Shown here: positions 27,532-36,188 of the stretch, in pieces
Numbering within the stretch: position 1 is the stretch's first letter
Layout of the letters: every line of letters starts with the position of its first letter
Assembly: GCF_000696305.2 (NCBI RefSeq)
Contig: NZ_AOMT01000011.1
Location: 1 to 48,273, forward strand
Source: Moraxella bovoculi 237
GTDB lineage: Bacteria; Pseudomonadota; Gammaproteobacteria; Pseudomonadales; Moraxellaceae
Length of the DNA stretch: 48,273 nt
Direction of reading: 5' to 3'
Notes under the pieces: generated by a model
Told to the model about the DNA's origin: nothing
Seen by the model: the letters and a program-made list of their open reading frames with translations, nothing else
Databases searched by the model: none
Position numbers and translations under genes: made by a program

Positions 27532-28443
27532 CTATTTTGGGTTGCTCACCAAAAATTCGTGCGCATTCTCAATCAAAAATTCTTTAAATGCCACCGCAGC
27601 AGGCGACAGCGAACGATTCTTGTGGGTATAAAGTAAAAAATTACGCTCCACCACAGGCTCTGCGATCGGGCGCATGACCAAGCCGTTCTGCTCTACCCAT
27701 TCTGCCGCATACAGCAGACACACCGTCACGCCCAGACCCATGCGCACCATGCCAAGCGCGGTCGATAAGAAATTAATCTCAAAATCAGGGTGGAAAATAC
27801 GGTTCGAGATGTTCGCAGGCAGCTCATTTTGCAAAGACTTAATAAAAGGTCCGTTCAGGGTAATCAGGCGTTCGTTCAACAGATCCGCCCAGCGCACCAC
27901 GTCTTTTTTGGCGAAGGGGTGCGTGCTAGGTAGTACTAGATAAAACGGTGAACGAAATAGTGTATCGGTCTTTAGGTCATCAGAATGCACACGCTCAGGC
28001 GCCACACCCAGATCCGCCTCGAGATTCTCAATGTGCTCCACCACATCATCCACAGAGCAGTCAGTTAGCGTGACCTGAATGTGCGGATGCAGCTCACAGA
28101 ACTTAGCGATGAACTTAGGCATCGTCGATGCGGATAGCTGCTGTGAGACCGCCAGACGAATGTGTCCTTGGTGCAAGGACTTTAGGTTGGAGACCTTTTC
28201 ATTAAGCACGGACATCTCATTGAGCACACGGCGCGCCTGCGGCAATAAGCGCATGCCCGCATCGGATAGGTGCAATTTTCGTGTGGTGCGGTCGAACAGC
28301 TTAACGTCTAAATTCTGCTCAAGCTCCTTGATCAGACCGCTTAAGGCCGATTGCGTCAGGCATAATGTCTCAGCGGCCTTGGTGAAGCTGTTCTGCTCAG
28401 CTACCAACACAAAAGCGCGCAACTGGCGCAGCGTAGTACTCAC
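27532..28443 (-). CDS. LysR-family transcriptional regulator
   Basis: A 303-residue regulator with an N-terminal winged helix-turn-helix (RQLRAFVLVAEQNSFTKAAE, LTQSALSGLIKELEQ, LFDRTTRKLHLSDAG) and a C-terminal periplasmic-binding-like effector domain (HIRLAVSQQLSASTMPKFIA onward). The effector cannot be read from sequence. It lies 93 bases upstream of the aminotransferase start in the same direction; regulation of that gene is possible but not shown. Bases 28444-28591, between its start and the CRISPR array, hold no other gene. Confidence 0.92.
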   Translation of the reverse strand: MSTTLRQLRAFVLVAEQNSFTKAAETLCLTQSALSGLIKELEQNLDVKLFDRTTRKLHLSDAGMRLLPQARRVLNEMSVLNEKVSNLKSLHQGHIRLAVSQQLSASTMPKFIAKFCELHPHIQVTLTDCSVDDVVEHIENLEADLGVAPERVHSDDLKTDTLFRSPFYLVLPSTHPFAKKDVVRWADLLNERLITLNGPFIKSLQNELPANISNRIFHPDFEINFLSTALGMVRMGLGVTVCLLYAAEWVEQNGLVMRPIAEPVVERNFLLYTHKNRSLSPAAVAFKEFLIENAHEFLVSNPK

Positions 28444-28591
28444 GATTATAAATCCTAGTAATATATGTATAAGTTAATATTATAAATCATAATTCGTAAG
28501 ATACAAGTGTTTTAGAAAAATAAATCTGTGATTTTGGGATTTTAATGAAATAATGCCTTTTGATCTTCGCAGCCATTTAAATTCTCATACC

Positions 28592-29644
28592 TTAGAAGAA
28601 CAGTAGAAATTTAAAAGGTCGTTAGACACAGCACCACATAGAACCACAGCGTTGATCTACAAACAGTAGAAATTTAAAAGGTCGTTAGACGATGGGCTTG
28701 AGCTTGATCAGATGAAATCTACAAACAGTAGAAATTTAAAAGGTCGTTAGACTACATCGGCGTGGGTGGGCGAAGGCGAGCATCTACAAACAGTAGAAAT
28801 TTAAAAGGTCGTTAGACAACGCACATTGTGGGGGTTTGTCGTTATCTACAAACAGTAGAAATTTAAAAGGTCGTTAGACATAAGGGGTTTTCGTGAGTTG
28901 GGGAGGCAATATCTACAAACAGTAGAAATTTAAAAGGTCGTTAGACTTTGGGCTTAAAAGACAGTGCCACTACATCTACAAACAGTAGAAATTTAAAAGG
29001 TCGTTAGACTTATCTATATGCAAGCGTAAGGCGGTAATCTACAAACAGTAGAAATTTAAAAGGTCGTTAGACTTTTATTAAACAGGAGGCGCAATGCCTA
29101 TCTACAAACAGTAGAAATTTAAAAGGTCGTTAGACACAGCATCAGAGATTATTACTGCTTTTCCATCTACAAACAGTAGAAATTTAAAAGGTCGTTAGAC
29201 TTAGCAGTCTAAAAGCTACTAATTTCAATCTACAAACAGTAGAAATTTAAAAGGTCGTTAGACCCATTGTAGCACAGCGCAAATGTAAAAATCTACAAAC
29301 AGTAGAAATTTAAAAGGTCGTTAGACAAGTGGAGGTAATCCAGATGACTGATTTATCTACAAACAGTAGAAATTTAAAAGGTCGTTAGACTTCGGGATGC
29401 TTATGAAATTAAATCTTTATCTACAAACAGTAGAAATTTAAAAGGTCGTTAGACGGTGAACTAGACCCTATCCCCCCTAATATCTACAAACAGTAGAAAT
29501 TTAAAAGGTCGTTAGACAATAAGGCGGTTTCTGAACGTTTTAAACATCTACAAACAGTAGAAATTTAAAAGGTCGTTAGACATTAATCGCCACGCGCGAA
29601 GCGTGGGCATCTACAAACAGTAGAAATTTAAAAGGTCGTTAGAC
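28592..29644 (-). CRISPR. Type V-A CRISPR array, 17 repeats and 16 spacers
   Basis: Seventeen 36-base repeats alternate with spacers of 26-31 bases (mostly 27). Transcription is on the minus strand: there the repeat begins GTCTAACGAC and ends AATTTCTACTGTTTGTAGAT, the Cas12a handle with its TCTAC/GTAGA stem. Repeats end (plus strand) at 28627, 28690, 28752, 28817, 28879, 28946, 29009, 29072, 29135, 29200, 29263, 29326, 29390, 29454, 29517, 29581 and 29644. The leader side is at 29644, so the newest spacer is 29582-29608. The distal repeat (28592-28627) has five substitutions within nine bases of its handle 3' end, as expected of a terminal repeat. All others are identical. Confidence 0.99.
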
Positions 29645-29825
29645 CCGTTTTGGGGTATTTTTAATGATTTTTTGAGAGATTAGCAGGTTTTTTGCACAAA
29701 AAATAATCATTTTTACCGACAAAACATGATAAATCACGCATTAAGACTGAGGTTTGCAAAGTAAATATTTGAGCGTGCTTTAGCACTCTTATTATAACAA
29801 ACCTCATCATTTTTTCCAAGACTTT
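29645..29825 (-). promoter_or_regulatory. CRISPR leader with array promoter
   Basis: AT-rich 181-base leader between cas2 and the first repeat. On the minus strand -35 TTGGAA (29814-29819), a 17-base spacer and -10 TATAAT (29791-29796) with an upstream TG (extended -10) form a strong promoter. Transcription would start near 29784, about 140 bases before the first repeat. An imperfect hairpin (29771-29790, GTGC/GCAC core) lies at the start of the transcript. Confidence 0.8.
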
Positions 29826-30095
29826 TTATAAAATCAACAAATCCTCATTACGATGTTTGGCATGACCAAACCTTAATACTTCACGTTCTGTAAATCGAAA
29901 GATAATGACACTGTCCGCCCCTGTAAATAAAGGCTCAAATTCTGCTTTTATTTTTTCGGTGATGATATTTAAAATGCGTTCGCTGTTTTGGATTTCGTAC
30001 ACCGAATATTGCAATCTATCGCCATATTGCATTAAAAATTTGGCAAATCGTCCACGCACTTTATTATCACTGATATCATAACTGACGATTATCAT
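29826..30095 (-). CDS. cas2: CRISPR-associated endonuclease Cas2
   Basis: Small adaptation protein (89 residues) that bridges two Cas1 dimers during spacer integration. It starts MIIVSYDISDNKVRGRFAKF, with the ferredoxin-like first strand and conserved Asp7. The ATG overlaps the cas1 stop by 4 bases (ATGA), indicating coupled translation. Last cas gene before the array. Confidence 0.97.
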   Translation of the reverse strand: MIIVSYDISDNKVRGRFAKFLMQYGDRLQYSVYEIQNSERILNIITEKIKAEFEPLFTGADSVIIFRFTEREVLRFGHAKHRNEDLLIL

Positions 30096-31120
30096 ACATC
30101 TTCTCCATTTGCTTGTATGTCAAAGCTTGGCAACATCAAAACCAATTCATCAAACGCCATATCTTTATCAGCATATTTCATATAGGCACGATAAAAATCC
30201 CTGATATACACAAATATTGGCACTTTATGGGCGATGATTGCCTGCATTAAAATGGCATTATACGTTCGCTGATGTTCGGGTTTTAATTGGTATTGCATTT
30301 TTATTTGATTAAAATGCTCTGTTTTAAATTGCCCAAGATTAAATGATGTTAATACCTGCTTATCCACGATACAGCGAAATGGTTCAACCAAATCACATAC
30401 CAGAGATTTTCTTTTATACCAAAGCTGATGAAGCATGCCTTTGTAAACATCAAAACCAAATAATCTCAAATTTATCTCTATATAATTAAATAATAGCGTA
30501 TAACCCATATCCAGAACAACATTAACAGAGTCTATTTTCAGGCGTGGTTTTCTGCCTTGCCAAGAAGTATGTTTTAATTGCCCAAAATGATATTTAAAAT
30601 AACTTTTGGCAATATTGCCCTCTATGCCCATTAATTCATCGAAACGTTTGGTTTGACCAATCTGCCTTTGATAATCAGCCAATGTCTCTATCATTTGGCG
30701 TAATTCATCGTCTTTTTTACGAATGCCTTTTAATAAAGTGATGGAATTATTGGCTTTTTGTTCTATGAAATGTTTGGCAAAATTTAAGGCTTGATTATCG
30801 CCAATGGCATATTGCTTTTGTCTTAATAGATAATTTGCCTCACCAAAAGAGCTGACAAATAAAATCGGTCTTAATCTTGAATTTAATAAAATCAAGGCAA
30901 TGCCATATTTTTGACAAAATTCAATCAACACATTGGTCAGCGTACAATACCCAATAATCATCAAAGCCATGGCTTTATGGCGGGTGATTTTGGTTAATGT
31001 CTCATCGCTGTCTTTGTTTTTGATGATGATATTGCCTTGCGAGATACAAAGATGATAGCCGCCCTCCAAGTTATTTAATAATATCATCTGTTTTTCTTTG
31101 ATGTCCGAAATGCTCAGCAT
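30092..31120 (-). CDS. cas1: CRISPR-associated integrase Cas1
   Basis: Metal-dependent integrase that inserts new spacers at the leader-repeat junction. The 342 residues contain the active-site triad: Glu167 in GIEGN, His231 in GMLHQ and Asp243/Glu246 in CDLVEPFR. AAGGAG lies just upstream of the ATG. Cas4 is 13 bases upstream and cas2 overlaps its end, so cas4-cas1-cas2 form one unit. Length and motifs are normal for type V-A. Confidence 0.97.
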   Translation of the reverse strand: MLSISDIKEKQMILLNNLEGGYHLCISQGNIIIKNKDSDETLTKITRHKAMALMIIGYCTLTNVLIEFCQKYGIALILLNSRLRPILFVSSFGEANYLLRQKQYAIGDNQALNFAKHFIEQKANNSITLLKGIRKKDDELRQMIETLADYQRQIGQTKRFDELMGIEGNIAKSYFKYHFGQLKHTSWQGRKPRLKIDSVNVVLDMGYTLLFNYIEINLRLFGFDVYKGMLHQLWYKRKSLVCDLVEPFRCIVDKQVLTSFNLGQFKTEHFNQIKMQYQLKPEHQRTYNAILMQAIIAHKVPIFVYIRDFYRAYMKYADKDMAFDELVLMLPSFDIQANGEDV

Positions 31121-31133
31121 AGATTCTCCTTAT

Positions 31134-31688
31134 TTAGTCCGTCTTATCACACAAAGGCTGATAAATACAATGAGTGCATTTATTGGCATTAATGTAAATA
31201 TCATCAGTCATGGGATTATAATGGCGTATCTTATACAAATGATTTTCAAACCAATCAATAATCTTGTCATCAGGCAAAGCCAAGGCGTGGCTTTTATTAT
31301 CCGTCATCGAATAAAAACCCAAATAATCCACTTCAAACCCCATTTCTATCAAACAAAAATACTGGGCATAAAGCTGCAATTTATAACCATCATAAATCGT
31401 TTTAATCGTGCGTTTGCGTTCGATGAGTTTTTTGCTATCGGCAAAATATTGGTCAATTTTACCTGTCAAGCCATATTTATCCGAATGCACCGCCATGGCA
31501 GTGATAACAGTCTTTTTGGTGCTGTATGTGCCATTATCCACGCCCTTATGAGCGATTTTGCCTTTGACTTGTGGCGTATCATGATATGTATCATCGTCCA
31601 ATGCCTGATAGACGTTATGTAGATAAATAGAATAGGGACAAAAAATAAAATCATTTAATTGACTGATGTTTAATGTATGATATTCCAT
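31134..31688 (-). CDS. cas4: CRISPR-associated Cas4 nuclease
   Basis: Iron-sulfur RecB-type nuclease that trims prespacers and helps select those with a PAM. The start at 31688 (MEYHTLNISQLNDF) has GGAG 5 bases upstream, giving 184 residues. The cluster ligands are Cys17 (FIFCPYS) and Cys171, Cys174 and Cys180 (KCTHCIYQPLCDK). The RecB motifs are the His in GKIAHKGVD, the Asp in LTGKIDQYF, Glu-x-Lys in IERKR and the QLYAQYF helix. All catalytic positions look intact. A terminator-like hairpin separates it from cas12a. Confidence 0.95.
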   Translation of the reverse strand: MEYHTLNISQLNDFIFCPYSIYLHNVYQALDDDTYHDTPQVKGKIAHKGVDNGTYSTKKTVITAMAVHSDKYGLTGKIDQYFADSKKLIERKRTIKTIYDGYKLQLYAQYFCLIEMGFEVDYLGFYSMTDNKSHALALPDDKIIDWFENHLYKIRHYNPMTDDIYINANKCTHCIYQPLCDKTD

Positions 31689-31702
31689 GTCATCTCCCAA
31701 AT

Positions 31703-31729
31703 AAAAAGCCCAGCCGAAACTGAGCTTTT
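31703..31729 (-). terminator. Terminator-like hairpin between cas12a and cas4
   Basis: On the minus strand AAAAGCTCAG pairs with CTGGGCTTTT (10 bp, one U-G) around a 6-base loop, followed by a U run. It lies 5 bases past the cas12a stop and 15 bases before the cas4 start. It should cut read-through from cas12a into cas4-cas1-cas2. Confidence 0.75.
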
Positions 31730-31734
31730 AGCGA

Positions 31735-34700
31735 TTAGCGGTTTTGAGCGAAGTTTAGCCATGTTTGATTGTCAATGGCAAGTTTGACTTTATTCAAATC
31801 ATCACTGTTTTTTAATTCATTTAATAGCCATAAGCCCTTTAATGCGATATGATATGCCCCATTGGCGTCCGCATTTTGTGGCTGTGTGTCATCCGCCAAT
31901 GCCGAATTAAAAAACACACCCTCATCATTTGCCACAGGCGATAAAATAAAATCTTCATCGCTACTGGCGTTACTATATCGTAATGCAAGCAATGTCTTTA
32001 ATAGATACATCAGCGATTTATGAAATTCTTTGTCGTTATTTTGGCAAATATCCATAACCAGATTTGGCTGTTTTTCATTGATGTGATGACGAGCAAATAG
32101 CGATTTTAATTCATCATTAACATTAATACCCTTTGCCGCTCCTTTATTTTGATTGGCGGTTTTGTCATACACATAACGTTTATCGCCATGCGAGCAAATC
32201 GTCCATATTTGGCGAGAGTTTTTGGCTTTGTCAGTAAATTTGGCATAATCAATATGAAATTCAAAATAATCCTTATCTGCGTTATAACAAATCTTATCAA
32301 ATTTACCAAAAAACGCTTGCGACTGAGCGATATTTTCATAACGCGGTTTTAACAAATCCACAAAGCCCGTTTCAGGGTCTATTTTACTGGTATTCCATGC
32401 AGGCACATAGAATAAAAAGCCTGTTTGTTTGCCAATGCTTTTTAGATCAGTAAAATTATTGGTCAGTTGCAGGGCATTTTTGTATGAGCCAATCTCATCA
32501 TCTGCCTTATCTTTTAATACCAAATGGTTTAGCTTTTTGATTAAGGCGTTTTCAAAGTTTTGGTAAATTTGTTTTTCCACCTTAAAGCGACCGCGCTTAA
32601 ACCCAAAATTTAAATCCTCTAACACCACAATGGCATTATATTTAAGCATAAGCTGGCTGATTTGATGTACCACATGGCTTAGATAGCCCGATTTTAGCTC
32701 TTTTATGGTCTCAATCTCACCCCAACCGACACGAGCATTTAGGCGTTCTATTTCTCTCTTGTCCAGTATCTTATGATAAGGCGTGGTCATTTGTGTACCA
32801 TTTGCCGATGCGGTAGTGATGTCATTGAGACTACACTGTTCTAAGATTTCACCTTTGCTATTAATCACGGTCAGATATAGCAAATGTCGCTCTCCACGGT
32901 CTATGCCTATGACATTCACCTCATCATATTGTTGTATGCTTTGATTAACTTTTTTATTAAATTCTTTAATCGTCATGCCCTGCACACCAAAATTCATGGT
33001 AATAGGCACATGTAGCATAAACTTATCTTGGGTATAGCGTTTATCTTTGATGATGTCATAGACAAATTGACGCTTTTTTGGATTATCAGGATTTTTATTT
33101 TCTAATACCTCGCCTGCACGATGAATGGTGGTTTCATTCATATCCAAAGACGCCTTACGATAAAATATCTGTGCCTCGCCATTTAATTTATAAATTGGAT
33201 CGGCAAGGTTATCTTCGCTAAACAACGCCTTAAAATACAAAGTATGTAAATTGGGCTTACCGTGAGCCTTGGGCGAGAAATCTTTATTATAAATCTGGAA
33301 TAAATACAACTGACCTTGTTCAACCAACTCGTCAATATAATCGGCGTTGATATTACAAAAACTGATTTTATAATTCAGTCTACGAGTTTCAATCTCTGTA
33401 AATAATTCATTTACATCAACATAACAACCAATATCTTGCAATTTTTTAGAAAATTCAAACGATTCTTCCCACTCTTCGTGCTTGCACATAGATTCGTAAT
33501 AATAACGCACTAGGTCTTTCTTGAATTTTGGGTGGTTATTATAAAAATTTTCTTTTTTCCTATTGTCATTCGAATCTATTTTTTTATAGATATTATACTG
33601 ATCTACAAGATCCTGACTTGGATTGTATCGCTTGAATTCCCCAATAAAAAAATCTTCCATTTCTAACTTTGGTTTACTACTAAATATCCCATTTATCTTA
33701 TCAAACAAATCTTTCTCTGATATGGGAACCTCTCTACCTTTTTTATCCTTTTTAAACAACTGAATATCACCAATAGCCCCCTCAAATTTTTTATCATATT
33801 TCGGATGTATTTTTAAACATTCAAGAATAAATCTATATAATTTTAACCTTTCATCATCAGAACGTTGCCTGCCTTTATCCTTGATTTCCACCAATTCTTT
33901 TGAAGGGTGATAGTTAATAGCAATAGCCTCTTTGGAAAAAAACACCTTGGGAAATTGTTTTCTTACCTCTAGATACTTATAAATCATTTTTTGATAAATA
34001 CTTTTGCCTGTATTTGGAGCATTATCAAATACTTTTTTATGAGCTTTATCCAATAACGCCAAATAATAACAGCCGTCTTTTTGTAAGATAACCCCAAAAT
34101 TATCTTTTTCTTTATTCAAATCCCACCCGTTTAATAATGTCGGATTGCCAAAGTTTAATTTATATTTTTCGGTGCTAAATGGCTTTTGCGACAGATAATC
34201 ACGCACTTTGTTATAAAGCGTGGGAATCTTGGCAAGCTCATCATACAACACCCCAAACTCACCATAAAAATTGCCGTCTTGGTTGTCTAGCGTGGTTTTG
34301 GTCGTTAATAACTTGGCAAAATGCGCCACGTTTAGGGCGTTGTCTAGCAGCTCTTTTAGCTGTCTTAACTGCGTCATTTCAGGGTTTTTGCCTGACTTAA
34401 TTTTGGGCAATGCTCGCTCGCCTGCTGGACGTTCACGCTCCAAAAAACCCTTAATGGTGCTGTGGTTGTTGTGTATTTTTTGGATTGGATTATCCACGCC
34501 TGCCAGACCGTGTTTGAAATACTGTCCAAGTTTGCCCGCCTGCACAGACTCATCATCATGCCTAGCAGTATAATGCTCTATCGCCTGCTCAAGGCTTGCC
34601 AAAGAATGCACGCCTTTGATGAATTTGTCTTTTTCTTTTGTCAGTTTTGCTTTGGCATTGTCGGTTTTGGCTTTGGCAAATCTTTCATTAAACTCTGGAT

Positions 34701-35856
34701 TCACCACATCCACATAATAGCCGTCCAGCACCCGACCCAACAAGGCAAAATCACCAAATGCCTGCTTGGATAGCTCATTTAAATTTTTATGCTCAACATA
34801 AATGCCGTCCTTTTGATGGTCATCAAACCCATCAAACAAGCTTTGCACCTTGGCAAAAACATCAGCATAATGGCGGTAAAATTCATTGACCGCTTGGCAC
34901 ATCTCGCTATCATCGGCAAATTTGCTTGGCAAAAATGACACACTCATGCCGTCGCTTAGGATTTGTTTGTGTAGGGGGCGTAATTTGGCGATACGTTCGG
35001 ATTTGTGGCAATGTTGGTTGTGATGACTATTGATAAGCTCATTGATACCTTGTATCTTGGGAGAACCTGCCTCGCCACTGATACCGCCAAGCAGGGTATT
35101 ATAAGCCGTGATACCCTCTTGGGTTAAAAGCTTGTGATAGCCGTCCAGATGACTTGCCAGCGACACATCCAAGCCACTCGCAGTCAGCTCATTTATAATC
35201 TGGTCATACAACGCCGAGTGCTTTTGTTTGATGGTTGTCAGTATTTGTAGGTTGTCAATAAAACGTGGCAGGTTTTCATGTATCAGACGATAGGCAATGG
35301 CGGTGTGTTTATCCTCATCGCTGTACATGTTTTTGCGGTTATCATGAAAACCAGTAAAGTAAGTGCTAAACTTCTCAAAATGGGCAAGGTGAGCAAGCTT
35401 TGGCGATGACTCACCCTCTTGGGCGATGACAAATTTCGCCAAATCACCAAGCTCTTTGCCGTCCTTAAAGAGCTTTGCCCCAAATAAGCGGTCATAACCC
35501 GCCTTGTATTTTCCGCCATTACCGATGGGCTTCACAATCTCTTTTCTTAAAACTGCTTGCAAGTCCTTTAGCTGTTTTTGCAATTCATCGTCTTTGGGAT
35601 TTTTTCTAAATTTTAAATACACATCATAAAATTCTGCCAGCTTAGTTAGCTTAACTTCGCCCATCATATCAGCGATAAAATCACGATGATAATCGTCGAG
35701 TATCACCTTCACCTTTTGGTGCATGTCCGCCATGGTCTCATCTTGGCTCAAAAAGTTTTTGGCATGGATATGTTCTAATGTCCTGTCAATGGGCTTTAAT
35801 TCAAAACGCACGGTTTTTGATAAGGGGTATAGATGAGTAAAGTCTTGAAACAACAT
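31735..35856 (-). CDS. cas12a: Type V-A effector nuclease Cas12a (Cpf1)
   Basis: Single-protein effector that processes its own pre-crRNA and cuts DNA next to a 5' T-rich PAM with one RuvC site. The ATG at 35856 has GGAG 6 bases upstream and gives 1373 residues beginning MLFQDFTHLYPLSKTVRFEL, which I recall as MbCas12a of M. bovoculi 237. The longer open frame to 35931 runs through the promoter and is not used. RuvC residues are Asp986 (GIDRGERH), Glu1080 (VLEDLNFG) and Asp1330 (DANGAYH), all intact. The promoter is at 35903-35931. A lone repeat gene on the other strand probably represses it. Confidence 0.99.
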   Translation of the reverse strand: MLFQDFTHLYPLSKTVRFELKPIDRTLEHIHAKNFLSQDETMADMHQKVKVILDDYHRDFIADMMGEVKLTKLAEFYDVYLKFRKNPKDDELQKQLKDLQAVLRKEIVKPIGNGGKYKAGYDRLFGAKLFKDGKELGDLAKFVIAQEGESSPKLAHLAHFEKFSTYFTGFHDNRKNMYSDEDKHTAIAYRLIHENLPRFIDNLQILTTIKQKHSALYDQIINELTASGLDVSLASHLDGYHKLLTQEGITAYNTLLGGISGEAGSPKIQGINELINSHHNQHCHKSERIAKLRPLHKQILSDGMSVSFLPSKFADDSEMCQAVNEFYRHYADVFAKVQSLFDGFDDHQKDGIYVEHKNLNELSKQAFGDFALLGRVLDGYYVDVVNPEFNERFAKAKTDNAKAKLTKEKDKFIKGVHSLASLEQAIEHYTARHDDESVQAGKLGQYFKHGLAGVDNPIQKIHNNHSTIKGFLERERPAGERALPKIKSGKNPEMTQLRQLKELLDNALNVAHFAKLLTTKTTLDNQDGNFYGEFGVLYDELAKIPTLYNKVRDYLSQKPFSTEKYKLNFGNPTLLNGWDLNKEKDNFGVILQKDGCYYLALLDKAHKKVFDNAPNTGKSIYQKMIYKYLEVRKQFPKVFFSKEAIAINYHPSKELVEIKDKGRQRSDDERLKLYRFILECLKIHPKYDKKFEGAIGDIQLFKKDKKGREVPISEKDLFDKINGIFSSKPKLEMEDFFIGEFKRYNPSQDLVDQYNIYKKIDSNDNRKKENFYNNHPKFKKDLVRYYYESMCKHEEWEESFEFSKKLQDIGCYVDVNELFTEIETRRLNYKISFCNINADYIDELVEQGQLYLFQIYNKDFSPKAHGKPNLHTLYFKALFSEDNLADPIYKLNGEAQIFYRKASLDMNETTIHRAGEVLENKNPDNPKKRQFVYDIIKDKRYTQDKFMLHVPITMNFGVQGMTIKEFNKKVNQSIQQYDEVNVIGIDRGERHLLYLTVINSKGEILEQCSLNDITTASANGTQMTTPYHKILDKREIERLNARVGWGEIETIKELKSGYLSHVVHQISQLMLKYNAIVVLEDLNFGFKRGRFKVEKQIYQNFENALIKKLNHLVLKDKADDEIGSYKNALQLTNNFTDLKSIGKQTGFLFYVPAWNTSKIDPETGFVDLLKPRYENIAQSQAFFGKFDKICYNADKDYFEFHIDYAKFTDKAKNSRQIWTICSHGDKRYVYDKTANQNKGAAKGINVNDELKSLFARHHINEKQPNLVMDICQNNDKEFHKSLMYLLKTLLALRYSNASSDEDFILSPVANDEGVFFNSALADDTQPQNADANGAYHIALKGLWLLNELKNSDDLNKVKLAIDNQTWLNFAQNR

Positions 35857-35902
35857 AAAAATCTCCGTTTGGTGGTGGCTAGGTGCTGTTTTGGTACAGT
35901 TG

Positions 35903-35931
35903 ATTTTATGAAAGGCGATTTGTCTCGTCAA
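35903..35931 (-). promoter_or_regulatory. cas12a promoter
   Basis: Minus strand: -35 TTGACG (35926-35931), exactly 17 bases, -10 TAAAAT (35903-35908); start near 35896, leader about 40 bases. Near-consensus, so unrestrained it should be strong. The TTTA PAM of the predicted RNA-guided binding site ends 5 bp upstream of the -35 box. Confidence 0.75.
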
Positions 35932-35936
35932 TATTT

Positions 35937-35964
35937 TTTATGAGAATATGATATATGATAAAAA
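35937..35964 (+). promoter_or_regulatory. Predicted Cas12a binding site (PAM and partial protospacer)
   Basis: Plus strand TTTA (35937-35940) is a canonical Cas12a PAM. The next ten bases, TGAGAATATG (35941-35950), equal the first ten bases after the lone repeat (36037-36046). After that, positions 11, 12, 14, 16 and 18 mismatch, while 13, 15, 17 and 19-24 agree. A full seed with a mismatched middle allows binding with little or no cleavage. Confidence 0.8.
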
Positions 35965-35985
35965 TATCATTTTATGATGTGTTGT

Positions 35986-35993
35986 GTTATAAT
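35986..35993 (+). promoter_or_regulatory. Extended -10 promoter of the lone-repeat RNA
   Basis: A perfect TATAAT (35988-35993) preceded by TGT gives an extended -10 element. Transcription would begin near 36000, almost exactly at the first base of the repeat. No good -35 is visible (TATCAT at 17 bases). The PAM-distal end of the Cas12a site borders this region. Confidence 0.7.
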
Positions 35994-36000
35994 TTTAGCC

Positions 36001-36175
36001 GTCTAACGACACCACTAATTTCTACTGTTTGTAGATTGAGAATATGCAAAAAGTTAAAAAATATCAATGATTTGATTGAAGCTACCAAATAGATAACATC
36101 GAACTTCAAAGTATTTATTATTCAACCAAATACCGTCAGCCAATAAAAAACCGACTTCCTAAGAAATCGGTTTTT
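36001..36175 (+). ncRNA. Single-repeat crRNA-like RNA, candidate cas12a autorepressor (CreR-like)
   Basis: A lone 36-base Cas12a repeat (36001-36036) lies on the strand opposite the array and cas genes. Its first 10 and last 20 bases are identical to the array repeat, including the complete processing handle; only positions 11-16 differ (CTTTTA to ACCACT). Bases 36037 onward act as guide; ten of them match a PAM-flanked site just upstream of the cas12a -35 box. No second repeat follows. Transcription can end at the hairpin 36146-36175. Cas12a loaded with this RNA should sit on its own promoter. The CreR class of RNA autorepressors, which I recall including type V-A, works this way. Function here is inferred. 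Confidence 0.8.
36146..36175. terminator. Bidirectional terminator between the lone-repeat RNA and sstT
   Basis: AAAAACCGA with TCGGTTTTT (9 bp), one mismatch, then TTC/GAA around loop CTAA. It serves sstT on the minus strand and the RNA at 36001 on the plus strand. Confidence 0.8.
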
Positions 36176-36188
36176 GATGGTTTTTAGA

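Noticed and set aside
28592-29644. Spacers that target genes in this window
   Set aside because: By eye none of the 16 spacers matches elsewhere in the window. A proper search was not possible.
35857-35931. 25-residue N-terminal extension of Cas12a
   Set aside because: The extension runs through the -35 and -10 boxes, has no ribosome site, and the ATG at 35856 has GGAG at ideal spacing.
36037-36145. A second repeat after the lone Cas12a repeat, which would make a true mini-array
   Set aside because: No sequence resembling the handle AATTTCTAC...GTAGAT occurs downstream on the plus strand before the terminator.
28444-36188. Anti-CRISPR (AcrVA) genes near the Cas12a locus
   Set aside because: I see no extra gene within the locus; every gap is accounted for by leader, terminator, promoter or the lone-repeat RNA.
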